A DNA stretch of 64,000 nt from Rhynchosporium graminicola (Eukaryota > Ascomycota > Leotiomycetes > Helotiales > Ploettnerulaceae), in NCBI GenBank assembly GCA_900074885.1, contig FJUW01000015.1:995532-1059531 (forward strand), in the 5' to 3' direction. Numbering within the stretch: the stretch's first letter is position 1; the number at the start of each line of letters is the position of its first letter. The notes under the pieces are model-generated. The model was not told the DNA's origin and searched no databases. It saw only the letters and a list, made by a program, of their open reading frames with translations. The translations under genes were made by a program, and so were the position numbers. This document shows positions 36,014 through 48,969 of this stretch, one piece after another.

Positions 36014-36376
36014 GTTGAGATATCGGGGAATAGATATATGTAAGTCAAAGGAGGAAGAGTTGGGTCTGAAATGAATGATATTTTCCTTCAGAAAACTGGC
36101 ACATGCTTATTAGTAACAGTCAATAGTGTAATTATGATCATCACACTACCTTAGGTGGAGGTACAACCGGCTCGGTAGTTACAAGTATTACAATGATGCC
36201 CTGTAAGATTTGATCTGGCACTCAATCGCCTTGAAGTAAAGCCGGATCGTATTTTGGTTTTAGGCCAAAACAATAAACCTTCCTCATACTGTAAAGCCGT
36301 GACAGAAAGTGTATATATAACAACTTTGGTGTCGATTATGTGACCGAGGATATCGGCTAGCCACTGGCGGGGTAAG
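36014..36376. other. BVMO upstream region ending at the retrotransposon target site
   Basis: Holds the presumed promoter of the monooxygenase. The last five bases (36372-36376, GTAAG) are the left target-site duplication of the LTR element. No gene recognised. Confidence 0.6.
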
Positions 36377-36510
36377 TGTGATGTCACTGGATTTGTACCT
36401 AGCTAGTAGCGCACAGACCTCTCCCTCCTATAGCTTTCTTTCCAAGGTCTCCAGACCTTCTCTACAATATAACGACGCTTCTCAAGAGGTTCTATTCCTA
36501 TACCTTTTCT
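36377..36510 (+). repeat. 5' LTR (134 bp)
   Basis: Starts TGTGATGTCACTGG and ends CCTTTTCT. It matches the 3' LTR along its full 134 bases with only a handful of transition differences, for example ATGTC/ATATC near the start and CCTATACC/CCCACACC near the end. The differences are mostly C-to-T or G-to-A, as RIP would give. The terminal dinucleotide is CT here, not the usual CA. Confidence 0.9.
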
Positions 36511-39500
36511 AGTAACTACCGCAGGGAGAGATCAAGCTATATCTCTATCTACTAGCAATTCTTTCGTACTTCAATTTCTTCTCTAGAAGAAACTACCGAG
36601 TATAATAATAGTACTAGTAGTGCCTAATACTACTATAGCGCCTAAGATATCCAGATCGCCTTAAAATTTCGGGTATAGGCCCTTAGTAAACCCCAGATAT
36701 TAACGGAATATCTACGAAGAATCCTATAGTATTAGAAGGCCTCAAATTGCAAGGATATACACCCTCCTAGCTATACGTGACTATTTGCACTAAGCACCTC
36801 TATATATTTCAGGACTCTTCCAGGCCTTAGAAATAGTAGAAGGAAGTATCTAGATCTACTACCTATAGCTTCCCTAAGGATAATAACCCTATATCCGAGC
36901 ACGGAAGTCATATCCTAAGTAAAGATTATCTCGAAACCCCATATCCTAGCTCTTCCCTTCGAGAGCCTCGAGTGATATAAACCGGCCCCGCTATCTCCCT
37001 TTCGAGCCCACCTCGAAACAAGAATATTACTGCTAATCTGGCTTCGAGCCAACTATAGATAATATTAACGCTGAAAGCTGAATAATACTACTATAACTAG
37101 CTATAATTACTATAATATATTAACGATACTTAGTACTCTAGTAGTAAAGAATCTAATAATATTAATTCTTCTTTCTAGGAGTTAATAAATAATATACCTA
37201 TATAGTCGCCTAAGATATACCCTAACTACTAAACTTCAGAATCTAACGCGGTAGATTTAGTACCTCCTTATACTATTTCATAGCCCTTATATATAAATCT
37301 CTATAAAGAACTAAAGGGATTAACTCGAAAGTTCTTTAAATTCCGAATTTTCGAGAACCCGAATATCGAGGAGCTTACTTACCCTATCTTAGCTCGAGCA
37401 GTCTCGAAGCTAACTCTACCTTTTTCTATAACTTCTGCGTAGCTTCCCCTAAGCTAATCTAGTACTATATTAGTAGCTAAGATAAACTCTATATATTAAC
37501 TTCTTAGCTAGAAGATATTATAACCCTTAAGATATAGTAGCTATAATATATCAGGGGAATTACTAATTATATAGTTATATACACTAGAGTCTCTAGAATC
37601 TATACTAATTTTCTAAACCTTCGTATTAGTTAAATATTCAATAGGAATAAGCTCTATACCTAATACTTATTATTATAAGCTGAAAAACATCTAGGAGAGT
37701 ATAACTTCTTAAGAATTATCTGCTCTATTAACGCTAAAGAAGCTACTAAATATAGCCTAAACCTAAAACCTCTAACTATTAGCCGAGATAACAAAGCTAA
37801 TATAGCTACTATATTAAGATAATACAATTATAAAGGAAGGAGGAGAAATACTAGAGGTAGCTGAAATACTAACCCCTCTATAAGCCTTTAAGGTTTCTGT
37901 CTTCGATCAGAGCTACGTAATATATAATTAAACTTAGCTTAGAGAAATAATAGAGTAGCTAAAAGAAAGAATTCAGTAGAAATTAAACTCTAGGATAGAT
38001 ATTAAGACTACTCGAGAGAAAGTTAAAGAGAGTAGGAAAGGTAAGATATCTAGAATATCTAGAATAAAGATACTCCGATTTAATAGAGCTAAGGACTTCT
38101 GCGGTAATAGAGATATACTAGTAGTATAATAGCTAGACTGCCTTAACTATAACTTTAAGGTAAAAGGTCTGATACTACTTATACTTATATACTTAAGAGC
38201 TATTACGATTTTATTAAGTAGCGATACTTCTTAATATTTCAGATCAGATATAAGAATAAAAGAGATTATATAAAACAGAGTATATATAAGTAAGGAGGAG
38301 AAGTAAGAAGTTATTAAGTAGCTTAAGACTTAATACCTAGATAATAACCTGCCCTTAGATAAGGTAAATATTATAGCTAAAGTATTAAACCTTATTTAAA
38401 GTGAACACGAGAACCTTACCTCTTACTACTACTATACTGCAACTCTTCTTAAGCGTATAAGAGTTACCGATATTAAGAAGAGTCTAGGAGAACCTTTACT
38501 ACTTAAGAAGACCTCTAATAAGTATATCCTTATTTCTCTTACTTAAGCTTTTATCCGAGGAATTAAAGATAATAAGCTAAGAGTTCATACTTTAAATAAT
38601 AATATTCTACGTATTCTATACTTATAGAGAACGTATAAGGTACTATATCTATTATAATAGTTAATTAAGGTATAGGAGAAAGTGGAAGAAGAAGTAGAGA
38701 AGAGAAAGTACTTTAATAGACTAGAAGAGTATATCGCGTAAGCTATAGGAATACATATATATATTAAATTAGCTACCTATACCAAGAAAACGCTAACCTA
38801 TAGAGTGCAGACTAATACTAGTGCTTCGAGTCAGCAGAATAATTCTTCGGGCCTACCTCAGAATCCTTCGAGCTCCTATTAATCCCGGCAGAATTCTTTA
38901 AGTGCCTTACTTACTTATTCACCCTAATTACCGCTAGTACTATAGCTTACCGCACCTCTAACCTTAAATATTTAAGCTCCGTAGATAGCTAGGAGTAGAA
39001 CTAAGTACTAACCTCAGTAATACTAGCTACCTTACTATCGAAATAACTTTAATACAAGTGATAGATAGTAGTTATATCCCAGAAACGGAATATAAACTAA
39101 TATTAATACTTCTACTAATATTCCTCCTTTACGACTAGCGCGAGAAAGCCTAAACCTATATATTAATAGAACCCTAGTATATAACTCTAAGAGGGATAGT
39201 ATCCTCTATATTAGCTATAGATATTATAGCTACCTTAAGTTAGCTTATCTAAATATTATATTACCCTTTTAGGAGCGTACGTACTTAAAATAAATTATAT
39301 TCCCAGAAACTACTACCTAAGTATTATACACTTAATTATAGGGAGACTTTTATAGTATCGAAGGACCTAGAGCCGTAAATAATAGGGTTCCTTTTAGTAC
39401 CTCTAAATTATTATCGATAATATCTATAATATTATCTTCTAGCTTAGATAGAGCTAGTATACTAAGCTCAGTAGAAATAATCTCATTTAATTAATTTATT

Positions 39501-40139
39501 TAAGCTAGATCTACTAAGTTAAGTAATAAGATAGGAAAAGCGAAAGCTATAATTATACTTTTAGATAACTTATAGTACTAAGCGGAGTCTATAGAGATAT
39601 TAGGAAATAAGGCAGAAGAAGAGGAGGAAGATAAAGGTATTTATACTAGAGTAGCATATAGGACCCGGTATAAGAAGCGTATAAGGATTAATATTCCTAA
39701 GGAGTAAGATATAGCTAAGGAACTAGAAGTAGTTACTTAAAGATCTAGAATAAAATCTAAGATAAAAGAAGATAAGAAGAAAGGGAGATAATTAAGAGAG
39801 ATAGTTAGGCGTAAAGGACTAGGGCTAGTTAATTTCAAGGACCTAGCTACTAGAATTAATATTACTATAAATCTTCTAGAATTATTTCAGATATTACTAG
39901 AGATATTAAAGTAATTTCGTAAACTATTAATACGTCGCAACTAGAAGAAGATAAGTCTAAAGTCTTTAACTTATAAAAATAACCCTACTTCGATACCTAG
40001 CACTAGATCTATATAAGCCTTATCTGCGGCTATAACTAGAAATCTCAAGCTCATATAGGTTACGCTACGAGTCCACCTAGCTAATAAGGCCTAGAAGGTT
40101 CCTAGGAAGATAAAGGTAGTTAAAAAGAGTAAGACTACT

Positions 40140-43100
40140 ATTATAGAATTAAAAGTCGGAATATATTCTATAGACTAAGGTTCTGACCTAGTTATTATAT
40201 CTCCTACCTTATAGTAATATCTAAGGTTAAAAACGATTCTACTAGCTTCTTATAGGTATACCGGGGTTAGCTATAGTATAGTAGATAATATATAATATTA
40301 GCTTATTAAGTTTATTATATTTAACTTTAGAGTAAAAGATATATAGCGAAAAGTCTACGCGTTTATGAGAGATACTAAGAGTCTAAACGATAAGGAGCTA
40401 AGCTTACTTCTTAGGCTCCTATAGTTATATTCTATTAATACGAAGATTAATATTTATAAAGGTCTTCTTACTCTTAGCGGCAATCGAAGCAAAGAAATAA
40501 CTATTACTATTTAAAGCTCTCTCTTTATAGAATCTATACCCTTAAACCTGATTCTATATCTAAAAGTGAAATCTAATAAAGACGTATCGGATTTGATTAT
40601 TCGATTTGCGAAGAGCTCCGATCTCTCTACTACTGATAACAATACTACCCCTAACTCTTCTTCTTCTGAATCCGATTCTGAAGATACTTCTTCTTCTAGT
40701 AATTCTAACTCTTTAAAAAACTAGACTTACTAAGCTATCCTAAGATAATATTAAACTTATTACTAGCCCGCTATAGCTATCGGAAAGTCTCTAGGACTAT
40801 ACCCACCCGAAACCTTAGATATTTGGCAGATATCTCAGAAGTTTCCTATATATTAAAAGGGACTCCTAAAGCTTTAAATTTCAAAGACTATATACCCTTA
40901 GTAAAAAGGAGGCCTATTATAAATCAGTACCCCTCTGTATCAGTAGGCTTATTCCTAGCCTTATTTACTTAAGCTGACCTTACCTCTATATATATACTAG
41001 AGACTAGGAGGGCTACTACTTAGTCCAGGTTATTATTATAGCTTCTTTTATCCTTAAAGAATATAGCTTAGCTAAAACCTTCGAGAATCCGTAGTAATTA
41101 CCTTTAGTCCTGCTATCTAGCTATAAAGCCCTCCTTAAAATCCTAATATCGACCTATATCTGCAGAATAGCCTGGAATATATAGTAACTACGCTAAAGCA
41201 CAGAATATTACTACAGAATCCAATAAGAAGGCACTATATATTATAGTATTCCCTATATAAAGAAGAGTTATTAGGTTACTAATAGCAGAAGTAACTAACG
41301 AAGTTCTGAATAATTAGATTACTAAGAGCTAGTTAACTTTTAGTATAGCTATACTACTAGAAGAAATCAAGTAAGTTCATAAGCTACTATATATATATCG
41401 ATATATTAATTCAATAGGCTTAGAAGATATACTATTTACTAATCTCTATTACTATAGAGCCAGAATCCCAGAATATTCTAAGCTAGTCCAGGAGAATATA
41501 GCTAGGAGATATACACTAGCTAAGCTCGCCTAGCTAAATAAGATAATTAAGAAGGGAATTAAGTATAGGATATTTAAGAGTATACTCTTAGCTAACGGAG
41601 CGCTATTAGATTAGAATAGCTATCTATATATAGTAGATAAAGGATTAGACTCTAAGGTATAAACTAGGAAATATAGAGTAATATTTAATTACTCTAAAAT
41701 AAAAGAAAAGACACCTAGCTACTTAATAATATCTATAGTAGAGTACTTTATATTTCTTAGTAATCCTAAGTATTATCTATTTATCTAAATAGACCTTAAG
41801 CACGCCTACTAGTTAGTAAACTTATATCCAGAAGACTGCTATATCTATGCTTTCTCTACGCTAAGCTATAGATAATTATAACTAACCCGCATGCCCTAGG
41901 GCTATAGAAGCTTAGCGTTCTCTATAATAGAACTAATGAAATTAGTCTTTAGGGATATACCTAAGTCTGCGGAAGCGGTAGTAAAAGGGTTCGATAATTC
42001 TAAGCCCTCGCTATTCTCTCTAATTATTTCTAAGGGTAGAGTAGTTCTTCAGGCCTTACTCTTCTATATAGATAATATCTTCGCAGCCTTTAAGACATTT
42101 GAGGAGGTATTTGCCTTTCTAAAAGAATATCTCCTCTCTCGACTCTTATAGTCTAGTCTTAAGCTCTCCTTTAAGAAGTACCTATTATTCATAATAGAGG
42201 TTCTAGTATTAGGGACTATATATAAGGCAGGTAGAAAATCCATAATTAAACCGGAAAGGGTATTAAGGATTAATATATAGCCGATACTAAAAAACGCTAT
42301 AGAAGTCAGGAGATTCTTAAGAGCGATCTAGATAACGCGACTATAAGTTAAGAATTATACGGAGATTACTCGACTACTGAATCGACTTACTAGAGATATA
42401 GAATAGAGATAGGAAGAGAATAAGGCGATATTATTTAAGCTACTAAAGGAAGTGTACTTAAGGGTAGTAGAGAGAAACGGCTATGATCTAACTCTCTTAG
42501 TGCAAATATACATAGATACTAGTAGATATACAGGAGGATATTATATTATATAATCTAAGGAGGGAGAGAAGAAGATAGTACTAATCCTTTTCGATAGTTT
42601 CATATTCTCTAAGGCCCAGAGAAATTATAGAACCTATAAACGCGAGCTACTTTCTATTATAGAGTTCAGCTGTAAGTACTATTATATATTAAGAGAAGAT
42701 GAGCTAGGAATAATCTATATAGATCATCAGCTACTCACTTACTTTCTGGACTTATCGGCACTCTAAGAAGGAATTTATACTAGGTGGGCTTTAGAGCTAA
42801 AGTTATTAAATATACGAATTCACTATATTCCCGGTAGCAGAAATAAGACTTTAGATACTTTATTATATACTATTTTCCTAAGAGATAATTATAATAGACT
42901 AGATATAATAAGGTTTAGAGAAGAGTAATAGACTATTACTAGACTTATCTAGAGATAGAAAGACAGAATTAGTAGATATAAAGATCTACTAAAAGAATTA
43001 GAGCTTACTTCTAAGAAAGCTAATAATAAGAAGCTTAAAGTTATTAAGGGAATATTTAAGGTTAATAATATTGAGAAATAAGCTAGAAGGGAGAAGGAAA

Positions 43101-44640
43101 ATCTGGAGTTTATAGCTACCCTATATATAGTAAGAGAGAGGTTCTAGGATATAACTTTATAGTTAAGTTTACCCTTTACTAGGCTATAAGTCTTAGAAGA
43201 TACGCCTCTCTATGAAATATTTAAAGCTCTATCTGCAGAGACTTACTAGTCTTCTAAGCTAGTAATAGTCGAGCTAATATCCCCTTCAGAAGCTTATAAG
43301 AAGATATACTAGTATAAGGATATTATCAGGTTCCTTATCTATAGTATCTACCTAGAAGATATAGATCGCATAAGGAAGAGATCCCTAGAGCTCCGATATA
43401 AGAAATATAAGTAGGAGCATAAGGTATTATAGTATAAATAGAGAGGAGTATATAAATATTATCTTATACTAGGATAAGTTATAGAAGCTTTAATAAAGGT
43501 ATATAATAAGGGAGGATATTTTATATTAACTATTACTACTAGAAAACTCAGAGGAGTCTACTAGCCTATACTTACTAAGGATATCACTCTATATATTACT
43601 AGCTATCTTTAATACGCGAAACACGGACCGGCTCAAAAGTCAGTACTACTCTCCCAGATAATAGTCTCTGCACCGATAGAATTACTTAGGGCAGACTTCT
43701 ATAGACCTTTCATATAACTACCTAAGAGTTATAGATACCTTCTTATTATTATAGACTACTTCTCTAGGCTAGTTTAGGCCTTTCCTTATATAGCAGCTGA
43801 TTCGGAATATATTAAAATATCGCTAGATATGCTCTTTAAGATAAATAGTATACTTATTAGCTTTTATATTAATCTTAGAAGTCACTTTAAGGAAGAAATC
43901 AGAAACTATATAAGTAAGAAAAGTGTTTTATAGCTTAACTCACCCTTAGCTTCTAAGAAGTCCATAGGTATAGCAGAGAAAGCTATTAACCTAATCTAGT
44001 AAGTAATAACTAAGACCGGCTCTAACTATACTATTAAGCTTCAAAAGGTAGTATTTAAGATAAATTTAAGAGAGATTAAGTTCCTTAGCTACTCCCCTTT
44101 CTATATATACCGTAGGTACTAGCCTAGGTCAGAAGTAGACCTTGCCTTTCCCGCCTATTATATTAGAGCGATTTATCAGGAGCTAGACTTATAGGGTTTC
44201 CCTAATATGCTTTAGGGAGCTAATAGTAAGGAGAATAAGGAATAAGGAGATAAGGTACTAGAGTATATTAGGGCGTAAGCTACTAAATTAAAGCAGGTAG
44301 ATATAGCCTTATACCTAGAGAGAATAAGACAGAAAGAGATATATAATCTAAGGGTATCTAGAAGATAATATCCAGGTATCGGCTCTATAGTTATACTCTA
44401 TGATCATACTATAGCTAGATAAAAGCTACGCCTAAGCTAGAGAGGTCCTTTCGTGGTCTCTAGTATAGGTAGCGAATATAGTAAATCGTATACTTTATAG
44501 CAGATCGACGGAATACTTATACTATGACACTTCCATATCGATCAAATAAAGCCCTTTTATCTGCGAAACTTATACCTTATAAATAGATAAGAGGAAAGAC
44601 TATTATTATATTAGAACCTCAGAGCTAAGAAGGGTAAATA
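40140..44640 (+). pseudogene. Degenerate pol region (PR-RT-RH-IN)
   Basis: Recognisable pieces in conceptual translation, all broken by stops, are as follows. A protease-like D-x-G segment (GSDLVIIS) lies near 40.17 kb. RT motifs include a GY/ELMKLVF stretch and YIDNIFAAFKTFEE (near 42.07 kb, the Y-x-D-D box reading YIDN). RNase H appears as QIYIDTSRYTGGYYI and AQRNYRTYKRELLSIIEF, with IDHQLLTYFL (42.5-42.75 kb). The end of RH reads IPGSRNK. The integrase core begins with LRADFYRP and IIDYFSRLV (43.7-43.8 kb), and WRGPFVVSS near 44.45 kb is the GPY/F-type motif. The longest surviving frame is 41936-42151. Non-functional. Confidence 0.85.
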
Positions 44641-44953
44641 TTCTCTGCTAGTAGAGCTCAGAACAGGTCGAAAGATAGAGGTAGTAGCTAGAGATTCTAT
44701 ACTAGGGGTATAGCAGCAGGAGTAAGGAGTTTAATAATATATATAGAAGGTTTAAGGTCAGGGATTATAGAGTTTTAATCTATAGGTTTAGGAGTTATAA
44801 TATTAGAAGGAGATATTCTTTATCTCTAGAGAGAGTTATTCAAGTAGACTTCTAGGAGTACTTAGTTCTAGAGGTATATTTACAGCTATATTATATGATT
44901 TACTTTAGCATATCAATAGAGGTCTCGAGGGCGAGACTTATAGGTAGTGGACT

Positions 44954-45087
44954 TGTGATATCACTGGATTTATACCTAGCTAGTAGCGCATAGACCTCTC
45001 CCTCCTATAGCTTTCTTTCCAAGGTCTCCAGACCTTCTCTACAATACAACGACGCTTCTCAAGAGGTTCTATTCCCACACCTTTTCT
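44954..45087 (+). repeat. 3' LTR (134 bp)
   Basis: Same length and orientation as the repeat at 36377-36510; starts TGTGATATCACTGG and ends CCTTTTCT, followed directly by the GTAAG duplication. The two ORF-like frames that cross it on the minus strand are chance readings of LTR plus flank. Confidence 0.9.
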
Positions 45088-47008
45088 GTAAGGGAGAGCG
45101 GAAAGCCCAACCAATACAAAATTCTCGATTGCCTCCCATCCTTCATCCGCACGGTTACGCATGTCCAGGCTCGTTCTGTCACACTCGCCCCTGCTGAGTG
45201 CGGGGTTTAGAAGATATGATATCACTCGATAGTGCCATGACTTCATGTTTAGAAGCATGGTCGATTGTGTAGAGCTGGATCCACAGCTTGTGGGTCAGTC
45301 GGTAACGTACCTACTAGAGAACTTATCATTGGTACTACAGTCGATTGTTGACCTAAGTGGATCTAACTCAGGGGGTTTGATTCGGCATATTGACGGATTC
45401 AGTAAATATCCTTGAACAAAAAGCAAGTCGCAGGATAGTACTTTCCCCGAACGTTTTGTAATTTCATACATTTTCGAGTACAGTTCAAACTAACTCGGCG
45501 GCTGAAGTTTTGAGTCTTTGTACTGGGATCCCTAAATCCGTAACCTGAGATCTAAATTGTATTAGATGTTTTGCTCGTAATTCTACCATTCGGCGCAACA
45601 CGAAGAAGAAAGAGGTTCAACCGCGAGGAACAGATTTAAAATCGTCAAAAAGTTCAACAAGCTATAAGAACAGAATATCTCATGAATACACAACAAGCCG
45701 AATTCGATATACTCGTCGAGGCTTGCTTTGTAAACGGACTGGACGATAAGTTTCATTGACGGAAGCAGATGTCGAGATCAAAGATACATGTTTACCAAGA
45801 ATCAACAGGCTCCACTTTCACACAGAGAACAAAGGCCGCTGCTAACCGCAACTCAAGTATTTTCCTAAGATATGCTACGGGATGGATTTTCAGTCTTATG
45901 GGGTTGATGTATCGTGTTGGAACTTCGCTAATAGAATTTTCAGCTGTATTGTAATCAGATTTTCGGTCTTGAAAATAGTGCTCGATGTCGAATACTCCAC
46001 GGTATGGAACTTGAATTAATTGAGAAGGTGTTATTGATGATCACCCCTTCATCCCGATATCGACGGTTATGTCACGAACGCGCACCCGGAAGGGCAATGA
46101 TGAATATTGAATAAACGGACATAGTGCGACAAGGTTTTATATCTAACGAGAAACATCCCAGAACAAGAGTTAAGGTTCTAAAATTATTGATTAGTAAAAT
46201 TAAGGAACTCTCTATCTAATACGACTAGGAAATAGGCTTAGAAGCGGTCCAATTTTTGAAGATCTCCCAACATATCACTGATTTATATTAAGTTTACGCT
46301 TATTTATATTCATAGTTGCGCTTAGTTTCCATGTCAGTCGAAAGTGAGGTCCAAGGGAACTGCATCGCTTTTGTATACTAGCATTGGCACTCACCATTTT
46401 ATCTGTAGGCCAACAACAAGGCGGGCTAAGCCGGTAAAAACACTAAATAGTCTTATGTTCCCCCGTAGATAATAGTCTTTATCAAAGGGCTGAACAGTGT
46501 CTCTCTGAGGTAATATTTGGCTCGTCCTTTGGCATGGAAGTACCTATCAATGTCAAGAATTCATTCCAGAACTTCATCTGGCAATCAAAGTAAAGTCACG
46601 AAACCACTTTCGCACTTTTGTATAAAAGCATCCCACTGCACTGACCAGCCATAATTTTCTGATATTGGTACCTGAACAATAACCTTTTGTCGCTGCTTGC
46701 TTTAGGCTAATTATCCACAGGGTTTCTACCTTATTATTTCGTGCTCAAGACAGTAAAACGCAGTGAAACATTCGAGCCTGATACAGTTAGACTTAGGCAG
46801 CGCTATTCATTTTCGAATTCACTCTCAGTCTCTAAGATGGAAAACTTCTATGAAAGCAGACTTCTTTCGAATTTTTTCTTTCTTTCTATTCTGCTCACAC
46901 AACAACTCGACAAACACCCTCACAACTATCCAAAGCGAACTTCACCCGCTGTCTCGTTCAGCACAGCCAAAACAACTTATCTTCTCAGAACTGATTCCAA
47001 GCCGCAAG
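45088..47008. other. Gene-free stretch downstream of the retrotransposon
   Basis: No gene is supported. The flanks of the LTR element join naturally (..GGCGGGGTAAG then GGAGAGCGG..), which gives the pre-insertion sequence. The remainder is moderately AT-rich with short random frames. The last ~100 bases are the presumed leader of the small gene at 47009. Confidence 0.5.
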
Positions 47009-47331
47009 ATGTGTAAGCGCATTGAAATTCCGTCACTGAATACTTGCTTACCTTGAGTATAGCTGCCCCCAATGTTCGACCTACAGGTTTTCGCGGCGTG
47101 ACCGCAACACGTGCTAGTGGTAATCATGTCATGGGAAGAGGCAAGGACATCAATAAGGATGGTGACAAGGATATTAAGAAGGACTACAAGGAGGTCGAAG
47201 GTGTGAAGGCCAGCGATAAGGCTATTTCAGAGATGGAGGTAGAGATTGAATCTGGTGGTGATATCAAGGGCAAGGGTCAGAAGGGCAAGAAGGAGAATTG
47301 CTGCGGATGTGGTGGCTGCGATGAGGCTTAA
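47009..47331 (+). CDS. Small Lys/Asp-rich protein with Cys-rich tail (micro-exon model)
   Basis: Unknown family. Exon 2 (47063-47331) is open and protein-like but lacks a good ATG at its start. A four-base first exon (ATG T, 47009-47012) followed by a 50-bp GTAAGC..TATAG intron gives MSAPNVRPTGFRGVTATRAS, 90 aa in all. The middle is a charged repeat-like segment (GKDINKDGDKDIKKDYKE), then EMEVEIESGGDIKGKGQKGKK, and the end is ENCCGCGGCDEA, with four Cys in the last nine residues. The tail resembles a small metal-binding or acylation site, but that is a guess. An alternative is initiation at an internal codon or a different, unseen 5' exon. Confidence 0.5.
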
Positions 47332-47795
47332 GATCACGATGAGTAAACTTGGAGTTGCGTGGTTGTTTGGACTTGGGCAGCGCCTGCCTAATTTCCGAAA
47401 GATTCACCGGAAATGTCAATGGGAATTGGTTTGCTCTTCTGACCTTACGCTTATATCTTTGATTCTACAACTTTGCAAATGCTAAATGCAGAGACCTTTG
47501 CAGTCGGCCTTCAATCAAAGATTTGAGACACACCTTTCATGTCTCTCACTTTCTCGGTAACTTGTCATGGACTTTTTTCTGAACGAAGCTGACACTAGGT
47601 ACCGTCATTCACCCCGAAAGCTACAGGTGAAAAGGTCTCATCAACCTTGCTTCCAGAGAAAATTTATCCTCTGAAAATCACAAACCAGAAGTATTCACGT
47701 GTCTCACAAAAGTGTAATCTTTACTTCATATTCCTTACCTTCTATGTTCGCTTTTCGATCAGATTTGAGATACGACAGTCCACTAGCTAGCAATC
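47332..47795. other. Intergenic stretch
   Basis: About 460 bases between two plus-strand genes; presumed 3' end of one and promoter of the next. Nothing specific seen. Confidence 0.5.
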
Positions 47796-48969
47796 ATGCC
47801 TCCCACTTCTTCCACGAGACACAAACGAGCCCGCAGATATCGACACAACGATGATCAAATCAGCAGCCAGCTTCCAGTGGACCTTCCATTTCCCTACCTC
47901 AAGCCCTTCGATCTCTTCTGTAAGCTGACTCCTTCACTACCAAAGTCTTCCTAATCAAGAATCTAGCACCTAAGCTCCAAAAACTCAAAGACAGTCTCAG
48001 AACGGCCAGAAAGAACATGCGCGATCTCGAGATCCAAGATGCCAACACACGCCACCAACTCGCGGAAGACTTGGACTCACTTTTCCCTGGCTCAGAATCG
48101 AGCCTACATCAGCATAATGAGCTCGCTATGTCACATCATCAATGGTATCGCGATCTACGGAACATGTACCAGCAACGTATTCGGAAGTTAGAAATTGATA
48201 TTGCTAAAGAGGTGTGTGCCATCTGCATATCTTCCTTTATTCTGGGAAATGGATTGAGTGCTGATTAAAGTGAACGCAGTCAAACTACGCAAACTGGCGC
48301 AAATGGTCCTCAGCAGAGTTCCTCCTCCGCTGGCAGTCCGGCAATATGAACTACTCGATCTTCAAAAACCCTGAAGCCACCTCGCTTGTACGAACAGCTT
48401 TCGAGCTCGAAGTAGGGCTTGAGTTACCTGAGGAGAAGGTGATCGCTTTGGTTTCTGCACAGGTTGCTGCCGGATGGTACAGTACGCCTCTAGAGTCTGT
48501 CGATTGGTTGCCTCGAAAAACTACACGGGACTATGTCGATAGAGACTGGCCTGGTGATGATGAATCGACTCGCAGTGTCTACGTGTCGGGGCACAGTCTC
48601 CGAAACACATTCATTCCCGAGAACAAGCAGATACAATGCGTCGATAAAGCTACAACACTGAGAGAGAAAAGTCCTTCTGCTTGGAAGCGAAGACTCACGC
48701 GAGCTGCCCGGGACGAACAAGCTGTGAGGACGTTCTACAAAACAGAACATCCTGCATGGCAGAGATTCGATCCTACGCCCTCATACGACCAAATTCCTAG
48801 ATCCAATCGCGCCTGGGTAGAAAAATACCCTCTCAAGGAGTACAGTGATGGAGAGATCGAGGATATCATCCAGAAAGCAAATTGCCCCGAGAAGCCAATG
48901 AAGTGGGTCAACATGATTGCTGGACGGACGTCTACGAGGATGGTGATTGCGGATGAATATGTGGAATGA
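47796..48969 (+). CDS. Unknown 352-aa protein with predicted coiled-coil segment
   Basis: Three exons, 47796-47919, 47967-48211 and 48280-48969. The start MPPTSSTRHKRARRYRHNDD is basic and could be a nuclear localisation signal. Exon 2 begins SPKLQKLKDSLRTARKNMRDLEI and is rich in charged residues with a heptad look, ending in YQQRIRKLEIDIAKE, a likely coiled coil. Exon 3 has SNYANWRKWSSAEFLLRWQSGNM and then a globular part (LVRTAFELEVGLELPEEKV), WYSTPLESVDWLPRKTTRDY, and a C-terminus ending RMVIADEYVE. No catalytic motif, signal peptide or membrane segment is visible. Codon use and clean splice junctions support a real gene. I do not recognise the family. Confidence 0.7.

Larger units (their letters stand above)
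36377..45087 (+). mobile_element. Ty3/gypsy-type LTR retrotransposon, full length, RIP-degraded
   Basis: About 8.7 kb bounded by two 134-bp direct repeats and the 5-bp target duplication GTAAG (36372-36376 and 45088-45092). The interior is very TpA-rich, with stops in every frame, yet the order of domains on the plus strand can be followed by eye. A gag-like part (about 37.0-39.9 kb) is followed by a retropepsin-like signature (about 40.15 kb), reverse transcriptase (about 41.6-42.2 kb), RNase H (about 42.5-42.8 kb), integrase (about 43.1-44.3 kb) and a GPF-type C-terminal motif (about 44.45 kb). The PR-RT-RH-IN order places it in Ty3/gypsy (Metaviridae). The excess of TAA/TAG where CAA, CAG or TGG is expected fits RIP. 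It cannot be autonomous now. Confidence 0.93.

Noticed and set aside
44980..45258. 92-codon minus-strand frame at the end of the retrotransposon
   Set aside because: It crosses the 3' LTR border into flanking DNA, so it cannot predate the insertion as one gene.
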